A stretch of DNA of 15,986 nucleotides from SVTX01 sp045659745 (GCA_045659745.1 JAZRCL010000087.1:1-15986); one strand, 5' to 3'. Shown: positions 6,238 through 13,570, numbered from the stretch's first letter. Numbers and translations are program-made. The notes: a model not told the origin generated them from the letters alone.

Positions 6238-6330
6238 GAACAAATCACAGGTGATTTGTTCAGTGATATTGCGCCTGTCGGCGCAGTGATATTTGCTCCG
6301 CAGGAGCAAATGAGTTTTGCTTGCGCAAAA
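6238..6330. repeat. Array of four tandem hairpins between smpB and ssrA
   Basis: Stems at 6238-6261 (11 bp, GAACAAATCAC), 6270-6285 (TGCGCC/GGCGCA), 6292-6310 (TTTGCTCC/GGAGCAAA) and 6315-6330 (TTTTGC/GCAAAA). The first two spacers share the sequence AGTGATAT. The array fills almost all of the smpB-ssrA gap, where processing of a joint transcript would occur. It may also attenuate transcription. Confidence 0.75.
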
Positions 6331-6337
6331 AATTAAA

Positions 6338-6805
6338 TCAGAATCTGTCCTTCATCTTTCGGTCTATTTCCCTGTCGGCATCACGCTTTGCGATTGAGTC
6401 ACGCTTGTCGTAGAGTTTTTTACCTCTGCAAAGTCCGACCTCGACCTTAACGTGAGAACCCGAAAAATACAGCGAAAGCGGTATAAGTGACACGCCCTTT
6501 TGAGCCACCAGACCGTGCAGCTTCATTATCTCGCGCTTGTGCATAAGCAGTCGACGCTGACGGAGAGGGTCTTTATTAAAAATATTCCCGTGCTCATACG
6601 GACTTATGTGCATACCAATGACGAAAAGCTCACCGTTTTTTACGTCGCAGTAGGAGTCCTTGAGATTGACCGCGCCTGCGCGTATTGACTTGACTTCCGT
6701 ACCGAAAAGCTCAATTCCCGCTTCATATTTCTCGTCCACAAAGTAATCGTGCCACGCCTTTTTGTTCTGCGCGATTATCTTGCACGATGTTTTCTTATCA
6801 GCCAT
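6338..6805 (-). CDS. smpB: SsrA-binding protein SmpB
   Basis: Encodes 155 residues, the usual SmpB length. Family hallmarks are visible: IAQNKKAWHDYF near the start, GIELFGTEVKSIRAGAVNLK at about 31-50, MHISPYEHGNIFN near 66-78, DPLRQRRLLMHKREIMKL, and the basic C-terminal tail KRDADREIDRKMKDRF that enters the decoding channel. It binds tmRNA and brings it to stalled ribosomes. ATG 6805 is preceded by AAAGGAGG, and a fully consensus promoter lies at 6839-6867. The tmRNA gene follows 104 bases downstream on the same strand. Confidence 0.97.
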   Translation of the reverse strand: MADKKTSCKIIAQNKKAWHDYFVDEKYEAGIELFGTEVKSIRAGAVNLKDSYCDVKNGELFVIGMHISPYEHGNIFNKDPLRQRRLLMHKREIMKLHGLVAQKGVSLIPLSLYFSGSHVKVEVGLCRGKKLYDKRDSIAKRDADREIDRKMKDRF

Positions 6806-6838
6806 CTCATATCCTCCTTTCTGTGATTTGCCTATATA

Positions 6839-6867
6839 ATTATACAGTTTTTCGTCTTATCTGTCAA
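6839..6867 (-). promoter_or_regulatory. Consensus sigma-A promoter for smpB-ssrA
   Basis: Minus strand TTGACA (6867-6862), 17-base spacer, TATAAT (6844-6839): both boxes match consensus exactly. No comparable promoter is evident immediately before ssrA, which favours a joint transcript. Confidence 0.9.
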
Positions 6868-6893
6868 CAGTTTTGATAAAAGAAATTTCGACC

Positions 6894-6931
6894 AAAAACA
6901 GTCCGTCGGCTCTCACCGACGGACTGTTTTT
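6894..6931 (-). terminator. Intrinsic terminator of the TasA/SipW-like operon
   Basis: Perfect 16-bp arms 6894-6909 and 6916-6931 around CTCTCA. The GC core ACAGTCCGTCGG is flanked by A and T runs, so it can act in both directions. It lies 22 bases after the stop of the FIVAR-containing gene and before the smpB promoter. Confidence 0.92.
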
Positions 6932-6952
6932 AACATCCTACACAATATTTTA

Positions 6953-8317
6953 CTATTTGATCTGCGAAACCAGGTTATCCATAGCGATCGTGAGCTCTCG
7001 CAATCTTGTTTCAACAAGTGCCTGTGTGATATAGCTATTACTATTCGCGGTTCTCGCCAGATCATACTTTTCCTTGAACTCAGCCCAGGATTCGCTCGTA
7101 TAGTTAGACTGCTTGAGCGCTGCCGCTTCATTGATCTTGGCTATGAGCTCGCTCTTGTCCACGTATCTCTTTTGAATAATGCTCGCGATGCCTGATCCTG
7201 CGCTTACGTTATAATATCTTTCTGTAGATATCCAAGTTCCCGTATCAAACGAGTCGTTATCTCCACCGCCCACGTATCCAACGCACTGCGCCTTACCCGC
7301 ATACATTTCACCGAGCTGATACCATTCTGAATTGGCAGAATCTCTTGTGAATGCAACCGCATATATGGGATCAACGTACTGATACGTATCAAACACATCG
7401 TCGTTGATAGTCACCGTCGTAAGATAAAGTGTCATTTCACAGCCGCGATAGGTTGCTCCGCCCGTGGTTGGAACGGTATATGAGGCACCGGTGCTTAGAT
7501 TGTTATCAATGTTTTCCATCTTTACGATAAGCGTAGTAGCAACGTCAACACCGTCAACGTTAATCATAAGTATATTATCAAACATCTTATCTAACGCCGC
7601 GGTATCAGTATGCGCTGATCCTGCCACGTTACCGATATAAGAAACGTGCCAATCCTTGCCGCTGTACTTTGCCTGCATCGCATCGTAAAGCTCGTTGTAC
7701 GAGTCTTCATTGTTAAGAATATAAAGGAACTGATTGAGTGCGTCGCTTATCACCTGATCCGACTCGTTGTCCTGAATATCCGAAATAGGAGTGACGAAGT
7801 TAAATTTCAGAACGCTCGTAAGCTTTTCTCCGCCCGCATCAATGCTTGCGGAATCGGAATATGTAAATTTTACGTAAAACTCCAAAAACTCACCGGGAGC
7901 TATCGGAGTCCTCTTTTTCAGAGGGGTGGTACAGGCCTCGTCACTGCATACCGCGTAAACAATATCCTCGTTGCTGTACGTACTGTCACTTATTCCCGAC
8001 TGACGCGTGGTCGCACTATAACCGTATTCCTTTGAGGTGTTATTCTTTACCGTTATCTTGAGTACAGAGTAAGATGAGCTTGACTCACCAAGCCATACCG
8101 TACTGTTCATTACCGTCGCGGTGTGCGAATTGACGTTGACGTTATCTCCATCGATATGCTCGGTAGCATATATATATACGCCCTTGAGCTCCGCTAGCTC
8201 GACTCTTCCCGCGACCTCAAGGCCGTCGGAAAAGGCAGCATAGCCAACGAAACCAAAAGCGGCCGTAAGGATTAACGCCAATACAAACAACAGCATTTTT
8301 ATAGCTGAACTTTTCAT
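6953..8317 (-). CDS. SipW-dependent secreted protein with C-terminal FIVAR domain
   Basis: Encodes 454 residues. The N-terminal signal sequence (about 1-30) ends in FGFVGYAAFSDGLEVAGRVE, closely like the signal region of the first protein of this operon, so the same dedicated signal peptidase probably processes both. Residues about 45-180 are strand-rich and camelysin/TasA-like (SVLKITVKNNTSKEYGYSAT, IAPGEFLEFYVKFTYSDS). Residues about 190-385 are an unassigned region. Residues about 392-452 match a FIVAR repeat (LIAKINEAAALKQSNYTSES, W, then a helix ending TIAMDNLV), a helical surface module often linked to carbohydrate or matrix binding. ATG 8317 has AAAGGAG upstream. There is no LPXTG motif, so it is released or anchored through the fibre. 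It is the last gene of the operon. Confidence 0.85.
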   Translation of the reverse strand: MKSSAIKMLLFVLALILTAAFGFVGYAAFSDGLEVAGRVELAELKGVYIYATEHIDGDNVNVNSHTATVMNSTVWLGESSSSYSVLKITVKNNTSKEYGYSATTRQSGISDSTYSNEDIVYAVCSDEACTTPLKKRTPIAPGEFLEFYVKFTYSDSASIDAGGEKLTSVLKFNFVTPISDIQDNESDQVISDALNQFLYILNNEDSYNELYDAMQAKYSGKDWHVSYIGNVAGSAHTDTAALDKMFDNILMINVDGVDVATTLIVKMENIDNNLSTGASYTVPTTGGATYRGCEMTLYLTTVTINDDVFDTYQYVDPIYAVAFTRDSANSEWYQLGEMYAGKAQCVGYVGGGDNDSFDTGTWISTERYYNVSAGSGIASIIQKRYVDKSELIAKINEAAALKQSNYTSESWAEFKEKYDLARTANSNSYITQALVETRLRELTIAMDNLVSQIK

Positions 8318-8344
8318 ATCAACTCTCCTTTCGGCCGTTTAGGA

Positions 8345-9508
8345 TTAATTTTCTGAGTTTTCCGTGGAATTTTCCGGGCTCTCCTCGGGAATATCCGTAT
8401 CCACTTCCGTATCCTCTACAGTGTCATTTTCAACTTCCGGATAAAGATTTTCAACCTTGATTTCAAACACATAAAGGAAATTCTGAGGAGCGGGTATCAT
8501 AAATCTCGTACAGGTACGGTCCTCGTTCTCATACATAAGGATCGGCATCTGTATCGTGTCACGGATTTCAAGCATTTCCCCGAAGGTATCCACAACCAGA
8601 ACCTGATACCCTTCATCATTAAAGGGTGTCAGAATTTTCTGTATATATGAGCGGTAGCTTGAAACTATCTTCTTAACCATTCTCGCATAGTCGATATGCT
8701 TGTCCCTGGTAAGTATTATAAATACAAAAATCGCGGCAACTGCCAGTACATCTACAACTGCAAGAACTATAGACGCAATCTTAAATCCGTTCTTCGCATT
8801 CGTGCTGTTTGCGAGAATTCTCTGCTCGCCATCTGCAACCGAGGTTGAAACAGTAGGCTTTACGGTCTTTGCATTAAGTGGGATCCTGAGCTCAACCTCA
8901 TACTGTCCGGCACTGTCACTTGCAAAGCTCTCGCTGGCACCGAGGACGTTAACGTGCATCTTCACAGAAAGCTTCTGCTCAACATTTTCAAGTCTGTAAG
9001 CGCCCACGAATTTTGCCGCCAAGCTCTCGTACGCCTTATAATCAATATTAACGTGCTCGCGGATTTTAAGACAATTTCCGTGCGTTTCTACGGTTTTTTC
9101 GGGAAGAATGATAAATGACGGATCGTAAATGTGCGCTCCCGTATCCTTGTCTGAGACAATAACCTTTGCCTCTATATAATACGAATACTTAAAGTTTACG
9201 TCGCCTGTGTCAAGCGCAAGGTCGTAGGAAAAATCTCCCGTTATTTTATTAATAAGCTCGGATACGTACGCGTGCTGACCGTTAAGATACTCCTGCTCAT
9301 AAAATTCGTTATCAGCAAGGTATGCGCGGTAAAGCACGTCTCCTCTCTCGGAATAGTACACGTAAGTGTTCTTATTCATTTTAATATAGGTCAAAGACGT
9401 TACGAGGAGTGCCACGGTAAGAACACAAATCACTATCGCGTGTATTAAAATGTGCAGCCTTCTCTTCTTCTGATATGTATCTCGTTCAAGCTTTTCGACT
9501 TCAGACAC
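8345..9508 (-). CDS. DUF5305-type membrane protein of the signal peptidase operon
   Basis: Encodes 387 residues from GTG at 9508, which has AAAGGGGGG 6 bases upstream; the in-frame TTG at 9526 overlaps the ribosome site and is rejected. Membrane helices lie at about 17-42 and 241-266, placing a strand-rich region of about 200 residues outside and a C-terminal domain of about 120 residues inside. The C-terminal part has the strand-helix element QVLVVDTFGEMLEIRDTIQM followed by FLYVFEIK, as in DUF5305 proteins that accompany archaeal-type signal peptidases. The tail is very acidic (EDTEVDTDIPEESPENSTEN). Its role is unknown; context suggests export, maturation or assembly of the two secreted proteins. 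It starts 14 bases after the signal peptidase stop. Confidence 0.75.
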   Translation of the reverse strand: MSEVEKLERDTYQKKRRLHILIHAIVICVLTVALLVTSLTYIKMNKNTYVYYSERGDVLYRAYLADNEFYEQEYLNGQHAYVSELINKITGDFSYDLALDTGDVNFKYSYYIEAKVIVSDKDTGAHIYDPSFIILPEKTVETHGNCLKIREHVNIDYKAYESLAAKFVGAYRLENVEQKLSVKMHVNVLGASESFASDSAGQYEVELRIPLNAKTVKPTVSTSVADGEQRILANSTNAKNGFKIASIVLAVVDVLAVAAIFVFIILTRDKHIDYARMVKKIVSSYRSYIQKILTPFNDEGYQVLVVDTFGEMLEIRDTIQMPILMYENEDRTCTRFMIPAPQNFLYVFEIKVENLYPEVENDTVEDTEVDTDIPEESPENSTENSEN

Positions 9509-9522
9509 AAACGTCCCCCCTT

Positions 9523-10644
9523 TCAATTTTTATTAAATAGCATACGCAGCCACACGGATGGGTAGCCGATATACTTTATGGTCGTTTTTGTTATGCCGAC
9601 AATATCATCGGCGGTTCTATACCCCGGGTCGCGCGTTTGATTTGCGTCACCCTTAGTATAATATCTTGTTACACCGTCAATATGCTCGACGTCCACGACT
9701 CGGTGTATATAAGTCGTGTTGCCCGATTTGAATATAATAATCTGGTCTTTATTTACTGTTTGCCCGTCATACTGCTCGTAAATTATTCCGTCACCCTTAC
9801 ATATCTCATTCTCCATGCTCTCCGAGCCTACCACTATAAGTCCGAAGCGGAACCTACAGGACAAAAGCCCCATAAAGCTTGCAAGCAAGGCTACCAGCAC
9901 AACTGAGACGCATACGCTTATCACGGTTTTTCGCCTTGATGTCGTAAAGCCCCTTTTTGCGTACATCCTGTATATCAAAATAAATACCAAAAAATACGCA
10001 AGCGGCCTGAAGAATAACAGCATTGATCCGGGCATATCAGGCTTAATGGGAATAATATACGGATAAATAAGCATGACCGTTCTGTAGATCGCTGACGGAA
10101 GCATGCCGTATTTTGATGATAGATGGTGGTATAAAACATTAGCCGCAAGCGCGGGTATTATTATCATACACACAAGATTTACAAAGCCACCGAAGCTTTT
10201 GGCATCTCCGCTCATGTAAAGCACCGCTGAGTCCAACGCAACGAAAACAAAATAAAAGATAATGTCGGTTATCTTATTCTTCTGTGCGATAATTACGCTG
10301 CGTATCAGTTCCGATGAAAATACTATCACCGCAAACGGTATAATGTATTTCCACAAGAATACCGGGCTTATTGGAACTCTGACGAACCCGAATTTCAGAC
10401 CCGTCATATAGTAAGCGGTGATGACGATTATCGCTATCGCCGCTATAAGCACAACCACCTGCCGCTTTTCCTTGGCAAGTATGCTTCTTTTTTTGACGCC
10501 GAAGAAGAACAATATCGCAAAGGCGGCGCATACCGCCGCAAAGGCTATATTACTTGCGGTGTCGTTTGGAATAAAGCAGACAAGGAGGAGAGCGCATACG
10601 AAAAGCGCGCAGAATATATAAAATTTTTTCTTATCGCTGTTCAT
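9523..10644 (-). CDS. SipW-type signal peptidase I with large membrane domain
   Basis: Encodes 373 residues from ATG at 10644, which has AAGGAGGA 5 bases upstream; the ATG eight codons earlier has no ribosome site. The C-terminal 110 residues are an S26B (ER/archaeal-type) peptidase: VVGSESMENEI with the nucleophile Ser at about 276, YIHRVVDV with His at about 314 where LepB enzymes have Lys, and YTKGDANQTRDPG with Asp at about 333 or 339. The first 265 residues hold about eight to nine membrane helices, far more than the two of SipW of Bacillus. It should cleave the signal sequences of the neighbouring TasA-like and FIVAR proteins at the outer face of the membrane. It is the second gene of the operon. 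Confidence 0.9.
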   Translation of the reverse strand: MNSDKKKFYIFCALFVCALLLVCFIPNDTASNIAFAAVCAAFAILFFFGVKKRSILAKEKRQVVVLIAAIAIIVITAYYMTGLKFGFVRVPISPVFLWKYIIPFAVIVFSSELIRSVIIAQKNKITDIIFYFVFVALDSAVLYMSGDAKSFGGFVNLVCMIIIPALAANVLYHHLSSKYGMLPSAIYRTVMLIYPYIIPIKPDMPGSMLLFFRPLAYFLVFILIYRMYAKRGFTTSRRKTVISVCVSVVLVALLASFMGLLSCRFRFGLIVVGSESMENEICKGDGIIYEQYDGQTVNKDQIIIFKSGNTTYIHRVVDVEHIDGVTRYYTKGDANQTRDPGYRTADDIVGITKTTIKYIGYPSVWLRMLFNKN

Positions 10645-10687
10645 ATTCTCCTCCTTGTCTGAAATCATCCTAAAGTGTTAGAAAATA

Positions 10688-11332
10688 TTAGGGTGTGGAT
10701 GTTATGTACTGTGCGGAGAGCGCGAATGTAAAGTCACCAACTGTGTAAGTTTCGTCGCCTGTTACTGTGTGATTAAGCGTAATTATAACCTTAACGAAAG
10801 CGCTTTCGCCCTTTGCAAGCACGATCTCATCAGCGTAAACTCCATTTTCTGTCTTGCAGAACTGAATTGTATCGTCTGTAAAGCCTGCGTCGCCCGTTAC
10901 GGTGTTAGAAGCTGCCGTGATGTTTGCAGAGAACTCGTCACTCTCGTTTACTATCTTTGCAATAACAACAACCTGGTCGTTCTTGAAGTTGAGAACGCCC
11001 GCGTCAACTTTGATGCTCAAAAGGTCGTTTTCGTCGCCGTTTTCCTGAGGACCAACGGTAACCGTAATACCGTCTGTATCTGCAGCAACGGTCTTATCTG
11101 TTGTTTCTGTCACTTCGGTTTCAACGTTCTTAGCTATTACCGTTGCCTTCATTACAGCGGCACCAGTGTCGAAATGAACGTCGTTATCGAAGTCTTCGTT
11201 AGCACCTGCGTTGCTGATGCTTACGTTACCCTTTACAGAAAGGTCATCAGTATAACCCGCATAACCGATCACGCCAAGGCAAATTACCGATACGAGAAGA
11301 ATTGCGATGATAACAAAATTTCTGTTTTTCAT
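10688..11332 (-). CDS. TasA/camelysin-like SipW-dependent secreted protein
   Basis: Encodes 214 residues. It has a basic start (MKNRN), a hydrophobic core (VIIAILLVSVICLGVI), then GYAGYTDDLSVKGNVSISN, the SipW-type cleavage region also seen in the 6953-8317 protein. The mature part is strand-rich and rich in Asp, Thr and Val, with a late motif LAKGESAFVKVIITLNHTVT like the CalY/TasA fold. Probable role: main subunit of a surface fibre or biofilm matrix. ATG 11332 has a strong AGGAGGAAAT ribosome site. It is first in the operon, the position expected for the most abundant product. Similarity to TasA is by signal type, fold pattern and neighbours, not by clear sequence identity. Confidence 0.8.
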   Translation of the reverse strand: MKNRNFVIIAILLVSVICLGVIGYAGYTDDLSVKGNVSISNAGANEDFDNDVHFDTGAAVMKATVIAKNVETEVTETTDKTVAADTDGITVTVGPQENGDENDLLSIKVDAGVLNFKNDQVVVIAKIVNESDEFSANITAASNTVTGDAGFTDDTIQFCKTENGVYADEIVLAKGESAFVKVIITLNHTVTGDETYTVGDFTFALSAQYITSTP

Positions 11333-11412
11333 ATTTCCTCCTAAATAATAAAGAAAGATTTATATCCATACTTTTACAAGCCGACACTTGTATAAATATT
11401 GGTATCACATTT

Positions 11413-11441
11413 ATTGTAGCAAATACTACGAATTATGTCAA
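11413..11441 (-). promoter_or_regulatory. Sigma-A promoter of the TasA/SipW-like operon
   Basis: Minus strand TTGACA (11441-11436), 17-base spacer, TACAAT (11418-11413). A leader of about 75 bases follows, containing a weak hairpin (ACAAG...CTTGT) before the ribosome site. The housekeeping type suggests expression in growing cells rather than only in the spore line. Confidence 0.85.
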
Positions 11442-11521
11442 TAGTTGACGGAAATTTTATGTTTAATTAATTTGTTTTTTTTGCGCGCTTTTGAGCCGTT
11501 TCATATGATTTTGAAAAAACA

Positions 11522-11569
11522 AAAAGAGCAAAAATAGAAGGATTTGCTTCCTTTTATTCCTGCTCTTTT
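11522..11569 (-). terminator. Intrinsic terminator after the coat gene pair
   Basis: A 21-bp stem with two G-U pairs and one mismatch: outer arms AAAAGAGCA (11522-11530) and TGCTCTTTT (11561-11569). On the minus strand it is followed by T-rich sequence. It lies about 70 bases after the stop of the CotF-like gene. Confidence 0.8.
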
Positions 11570-11641
11570 ACACATAATGCGGGCTTATCCGATCTTAATT
11601 TGACAAGCCAAGTGCGGCTTGCCCTCGCACCACTGTGTTTT

Positions 11642-11890
11642 TCAGCAACCGCTGCTATATTTCTGCTTTAAGGTATCAATCTTCTGCGGCTCAACGTTAG
11701 TAGAGGGATACCAGCCCTTCTGCGCCATCTTGGAATATATCTGATTTTGCATATTGATACATTCGTCAAGAGCCTGCGCAAACGTGGAATGAACGTTCTG
11801 CGTGGACGACTCAATCGCGCCGTGCATCATAAGGTCGCACTCCCCTTTTATATTGAGCAAAAGGTTTTCCATTATCTGCTTATCTTCCAT
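11642..11890 (-). CDS. CotF-like spore coat protein
   Basis: Encodes 82 residues, helical throughout, with the family end QKGWYPSTNVEPQKIDTLKQ and KYSSGC. This matches the C-terminal part of the Coat_F family found in spore coats of Bacillus and clostridia. AAGGAGGGG precedes ATG 11890. It lies 12 bases after the companion gene 11903-12079, and the two are probably one transcript made during sporulation and deposited on the forespore. Confidence 0.85.
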   Translation of the reverse strand: MEDKQIMENLLLNIKGECDLMMHGAIESSTQNVHSTFAQALDECINMQNQIYSKMAQKGWYPSTNVEPQKIDTLKQKYSSGC

Positions 11891-11902
11891 GTTTTCCCCT
11901 CC

Positions 11903-12079
11903 TTAACCGAGCAAGCCGTAAAATTTATTAAAGCTCTGCGTGTGCTTGTCCGCAAGCTGCTGGACAAAGCTACGGAGCTCCGCGTCCTGAAGCTGATTTG
12001 CCGCCTCCGTGCAGGTGGCCTTGATCTGTGTCTCGTGACCTAATACGTCCTCAATGTAAAGCAATTCTTTTGGTGACAT
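11903..12079 (-). CDS. Small spore coat-associated protein, partner of the CotF-like gene
   Basis: Encodes 58 residues, MSPKELLYIEDVLGHETQIK then two further helices ending HTQSFNKFYGLLG. ATG 12079 is chosen because AAGAGAGG lies 7 bases upstream; the ATG at 12121 has no ribosome site. The all-helical ferritin-like pattern and its pairing with a Coat_F gene are common in clostridia, where the two look like a split coat protein. No distinct promoter could be assigned; a sporulation sigma factor would be expected. Confidence 0.75.
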   Translation of the reverse strand: MSPKELLYIEDVLGHETQIKATCTEAANQLQDAELRSFVQQLADKHTQSFNKFYGLLG

Positions 12080-12142
12080 AATTTTACCTCTCTTTTTTAT
12101 TGGTATAGAGAGTTTTGACATCTTTAATATACTTTATACATC

Positions 12143-12178
12143 AAAAAAGCCTCGCAAAATAAATTGCGAAGCCTTTTT
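12143..12178 (-). terminator. Intrinsic terminator after the 12180-12746 gene
   Basis: Stem AAAAAGGCTTCGCAA against TTGCGAGGCTTTTTT on the minus strand, with two G-U pairs, loop of about six bases and a T run. It begins directly after the stop codon at 12180. Confidence 0.88.
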
Positions 12179-12179
12179 A

Positions 12180-12746
12180 TCAATTATCCTTAAACTCGTA
12201 TATTTTCTTACTGTACGCAATAATCGGGGGCTCACATTTAGTATCAAACACCACGACGTAAAAAACATCCCCGGGTAATGTATAATTAAGAACGTTTTGG
12301 GTTGACACGAGCCGTCCAAGAGTTTCAAAATATATAACGTCCACGTATTCCCTGTCCGCACGGCTCCAGCTCGGGCTAAAAAATCTTTGCCATTTGTTTT
12401 CGAACCCGACGTACTCATCGTCGGCAACTCGATACACCGCGTCCTCAAGAATACTGTATTCCCTGTTTTTAACTCTCGTATGCTTTTTCTGCACGCGGAT
12501 AGTCCTTACCAGAAAATACGGTATCGCGATGATTATGAATATAATTGTAAATAAAATCTCGGGCAGAAATAATATCTCTGTAAAATTACTGAGGAAGTCA
12601 CCCACTGTAAATCCGATAAAAGCGCCAAAACAGGCAAAGATTACAAGAGTGTATATCCACATTTTTCTCTCTTTGTTTAGTTTTTTCAAAATGTCCGCGT
12701 GGATACTCTCGCGCGTGATTATCTCTTTTCCCTCGTTGTATTTCAT
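12180..12746 (-). CDS. Unrecognised membrane protein with two N-terminal helices
   Basis: Encodes 188 residues. After a charged start, membrane helices lie at about 28-48 (MWIYTLVIFACFGAFIGFTV) and 60-81 (PEILFTIIFIIIAIPYFLV), followed by a basic stretch and a cytoplasmic domain of about 100 residues with Trp- and Tyr-rich strands (FENKWQRFFSPSWSRADREY, GDVFYVVVFD). ATG 12746 has GAGGTGA upstream and a consensus promoter at 12769-12797. It is a single-gene unit with its own terminator. No family recognised. Confidence 0.75.
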   Translation of the reverse strand: MKYNEGKEIITRESIHADILKKLNKERKMWIYTLVIFACFGAFIGFTVGDFLSNFTEILFLPEILFTIIFIIIAIPYFLVRTIRVQKKHTRVKNREYSILEDAVYRVADDEYVGFENKWQRFFSPSWSRADREYVDVIYFETLGRLVSTQNVLNYTLPGDVFYVVVFDTKCEPPIIAYSKKIYEFKDN

Positions 12747-12768
12747 GCCGTCACCTCATTTATGTTTT

Positions 12769-12797
12769 ATTATAGCACATACGCCTCACGGTGTCAA
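12769..12797 (-). promoter_or_regulatory. Consensus sigma-A promoter for 12180-12746
   Basis: Minus strand TTGACA (12797-12792), 17-base spacer, TATAAT (12774-12769); exact consensus boxes, 23 bases before the ATG. Confidence 0.88.
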
Positions 12798-12860
12798 GGG
12801 AAGTTATTGTGCTCTTTGAATGCGCGAATCTATTTGATAATCTTGCCGTTCAAAATGTAT

Positions 12861-12889
12861 TTGACATATAAACTTAAAAATGTTATAAT
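12861..12889 (+). promoter_or_regulatory. Consensus sigma-A promoter for 12911-13495
   Basis: TTGACA (12861-12866), 17-base spacer, TATAAT (12884-12889). The AAGGGGG ribosome site at 12897-12903 and ATG at 12911 follow. It points away from the promoter at 12769-12797, about 65 bases away. Confidence 0.88.
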
Positions 12890-12910
12890 AAAGAAAAAGG
12901 GGGCTGAATT

Positions 12911-13495
12911 ATGGGACAAAAAAATAAAAAGAAGAAGAAGTATAAAAATACAGCTAAAGCTAAACAAATAACCACATTTGTTATATTGCAAATTTTTGCC
13001 ATAGTCCTTTTTGCATCTATGATATATAATTCTGTGCCGATATCTCCTGAAAAAGTTGAAAGTGCCTCTATTCATGTTAAAAACATAGATAATTTACCAA
13101 CGTATCGCGAACATAGAGTTTTTGTTTACACCGAAAATGACACATATATATTCCCAAATATGGCTTCGTTTCAATTAACAAATGAAGAGCTTGTGGATAA
13201 GGTAAAAGAGGAAGATCAAATTTTCATAAAATATAGTGAAAGATATAGTTTTATACTCGGACGCCACAAATTCATTGTTGATGCAAGATCTGAATCGGAA
13301 ACGTATTTATCGTTAGACGAGTATAATTCTAAAACGCCTCTTATAGGGGTTATTATCCTGATAATCATATTAGAAAGCATACTTGTAGGGGCATGTGTGA
13401 CTTATTATATCTTTTATCATGGTTTACAATTTTCTCGTAAGAAGCGCAAAAAAGACAAGAAACACAGTAATTCCCACAAAAATTCAACCAAATAA
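12911..13495 (+). CDS. Unrecognised AT-rich membrane protein with an external domain
   Basis: Encodes 194 residues. A very basic start (MGQKNKKKKKYKN) precedes a helix at about 21-40; a second helix is at about 143-165, and the end is again Lys-rich (SRKKRKKDKKHSNSHKNSTK). Both ends should be inside and about 100 residues (42-140) outside. The external part is strand-rich (RVFVYTENDTYIFPNMASFQ, LVDKVKEEDQIFIKY). The gene is richer in A and T than its neighbours and stands alone on this strand. Its stop lies 2 bases before a partial copy of the tRNA-Leu 3' end. These points hint at acquisition next to the tRNA. Function unknown. Confidence 0.8.
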   Translation: MGQKNKKKKKYKNTAKAKQITTFVILQIFAIVLFASMIYNSVPISPEKVESASIHVKNIDNLPTYREHRVFVYTENDTYIFPNMASFQLTNEELVDKVKEEDQIFIKYSERYSFILGRHKFIVDARSESETYLSLDEYNSKTPLIGVIILIIILESILVGACVTYYIFYHGLQFSRKKRKKDKKHSNSHKNSTK

Positions 13496-13497
13496 GC

Positions 13498-13565
13498 GTG
13501 CCGGTGGTCGGGGTCTGAACATTCGCAACGACAAGCGTTGCAGTCAGTTCGACCCTGCGACCACC
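13498..13565. repeat. Long hairpin built from tRNA-Leu 3'-end copies
   Basis: 13498-13515 repeats exactly the acceptor and T-arm end of the tRNA-Leu gene (13612-13629), then continues TGAAC where the gene has GAAC. It pairs with 13547-13565 (GTTCGACCCTGCGACCACC). Inside is a further perfect stem, GCAACG/CGTTGC (13525-13541). Confidence 0.8.
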
Positions 13566-13570
13566 GAGCG

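Noticed and set aside
9523..10644. LepB-type (Ser-Lys) signal peptidase
   Set aside because: The residue in the place of the catalytic Lys is His (YIHRV), which indicates the S26B type.
12394..12971. Plus-strand open frames opposite the 12180-12746 gene
   Set aside because: They are antisense shadows without ribosome sites and cross two promoters.
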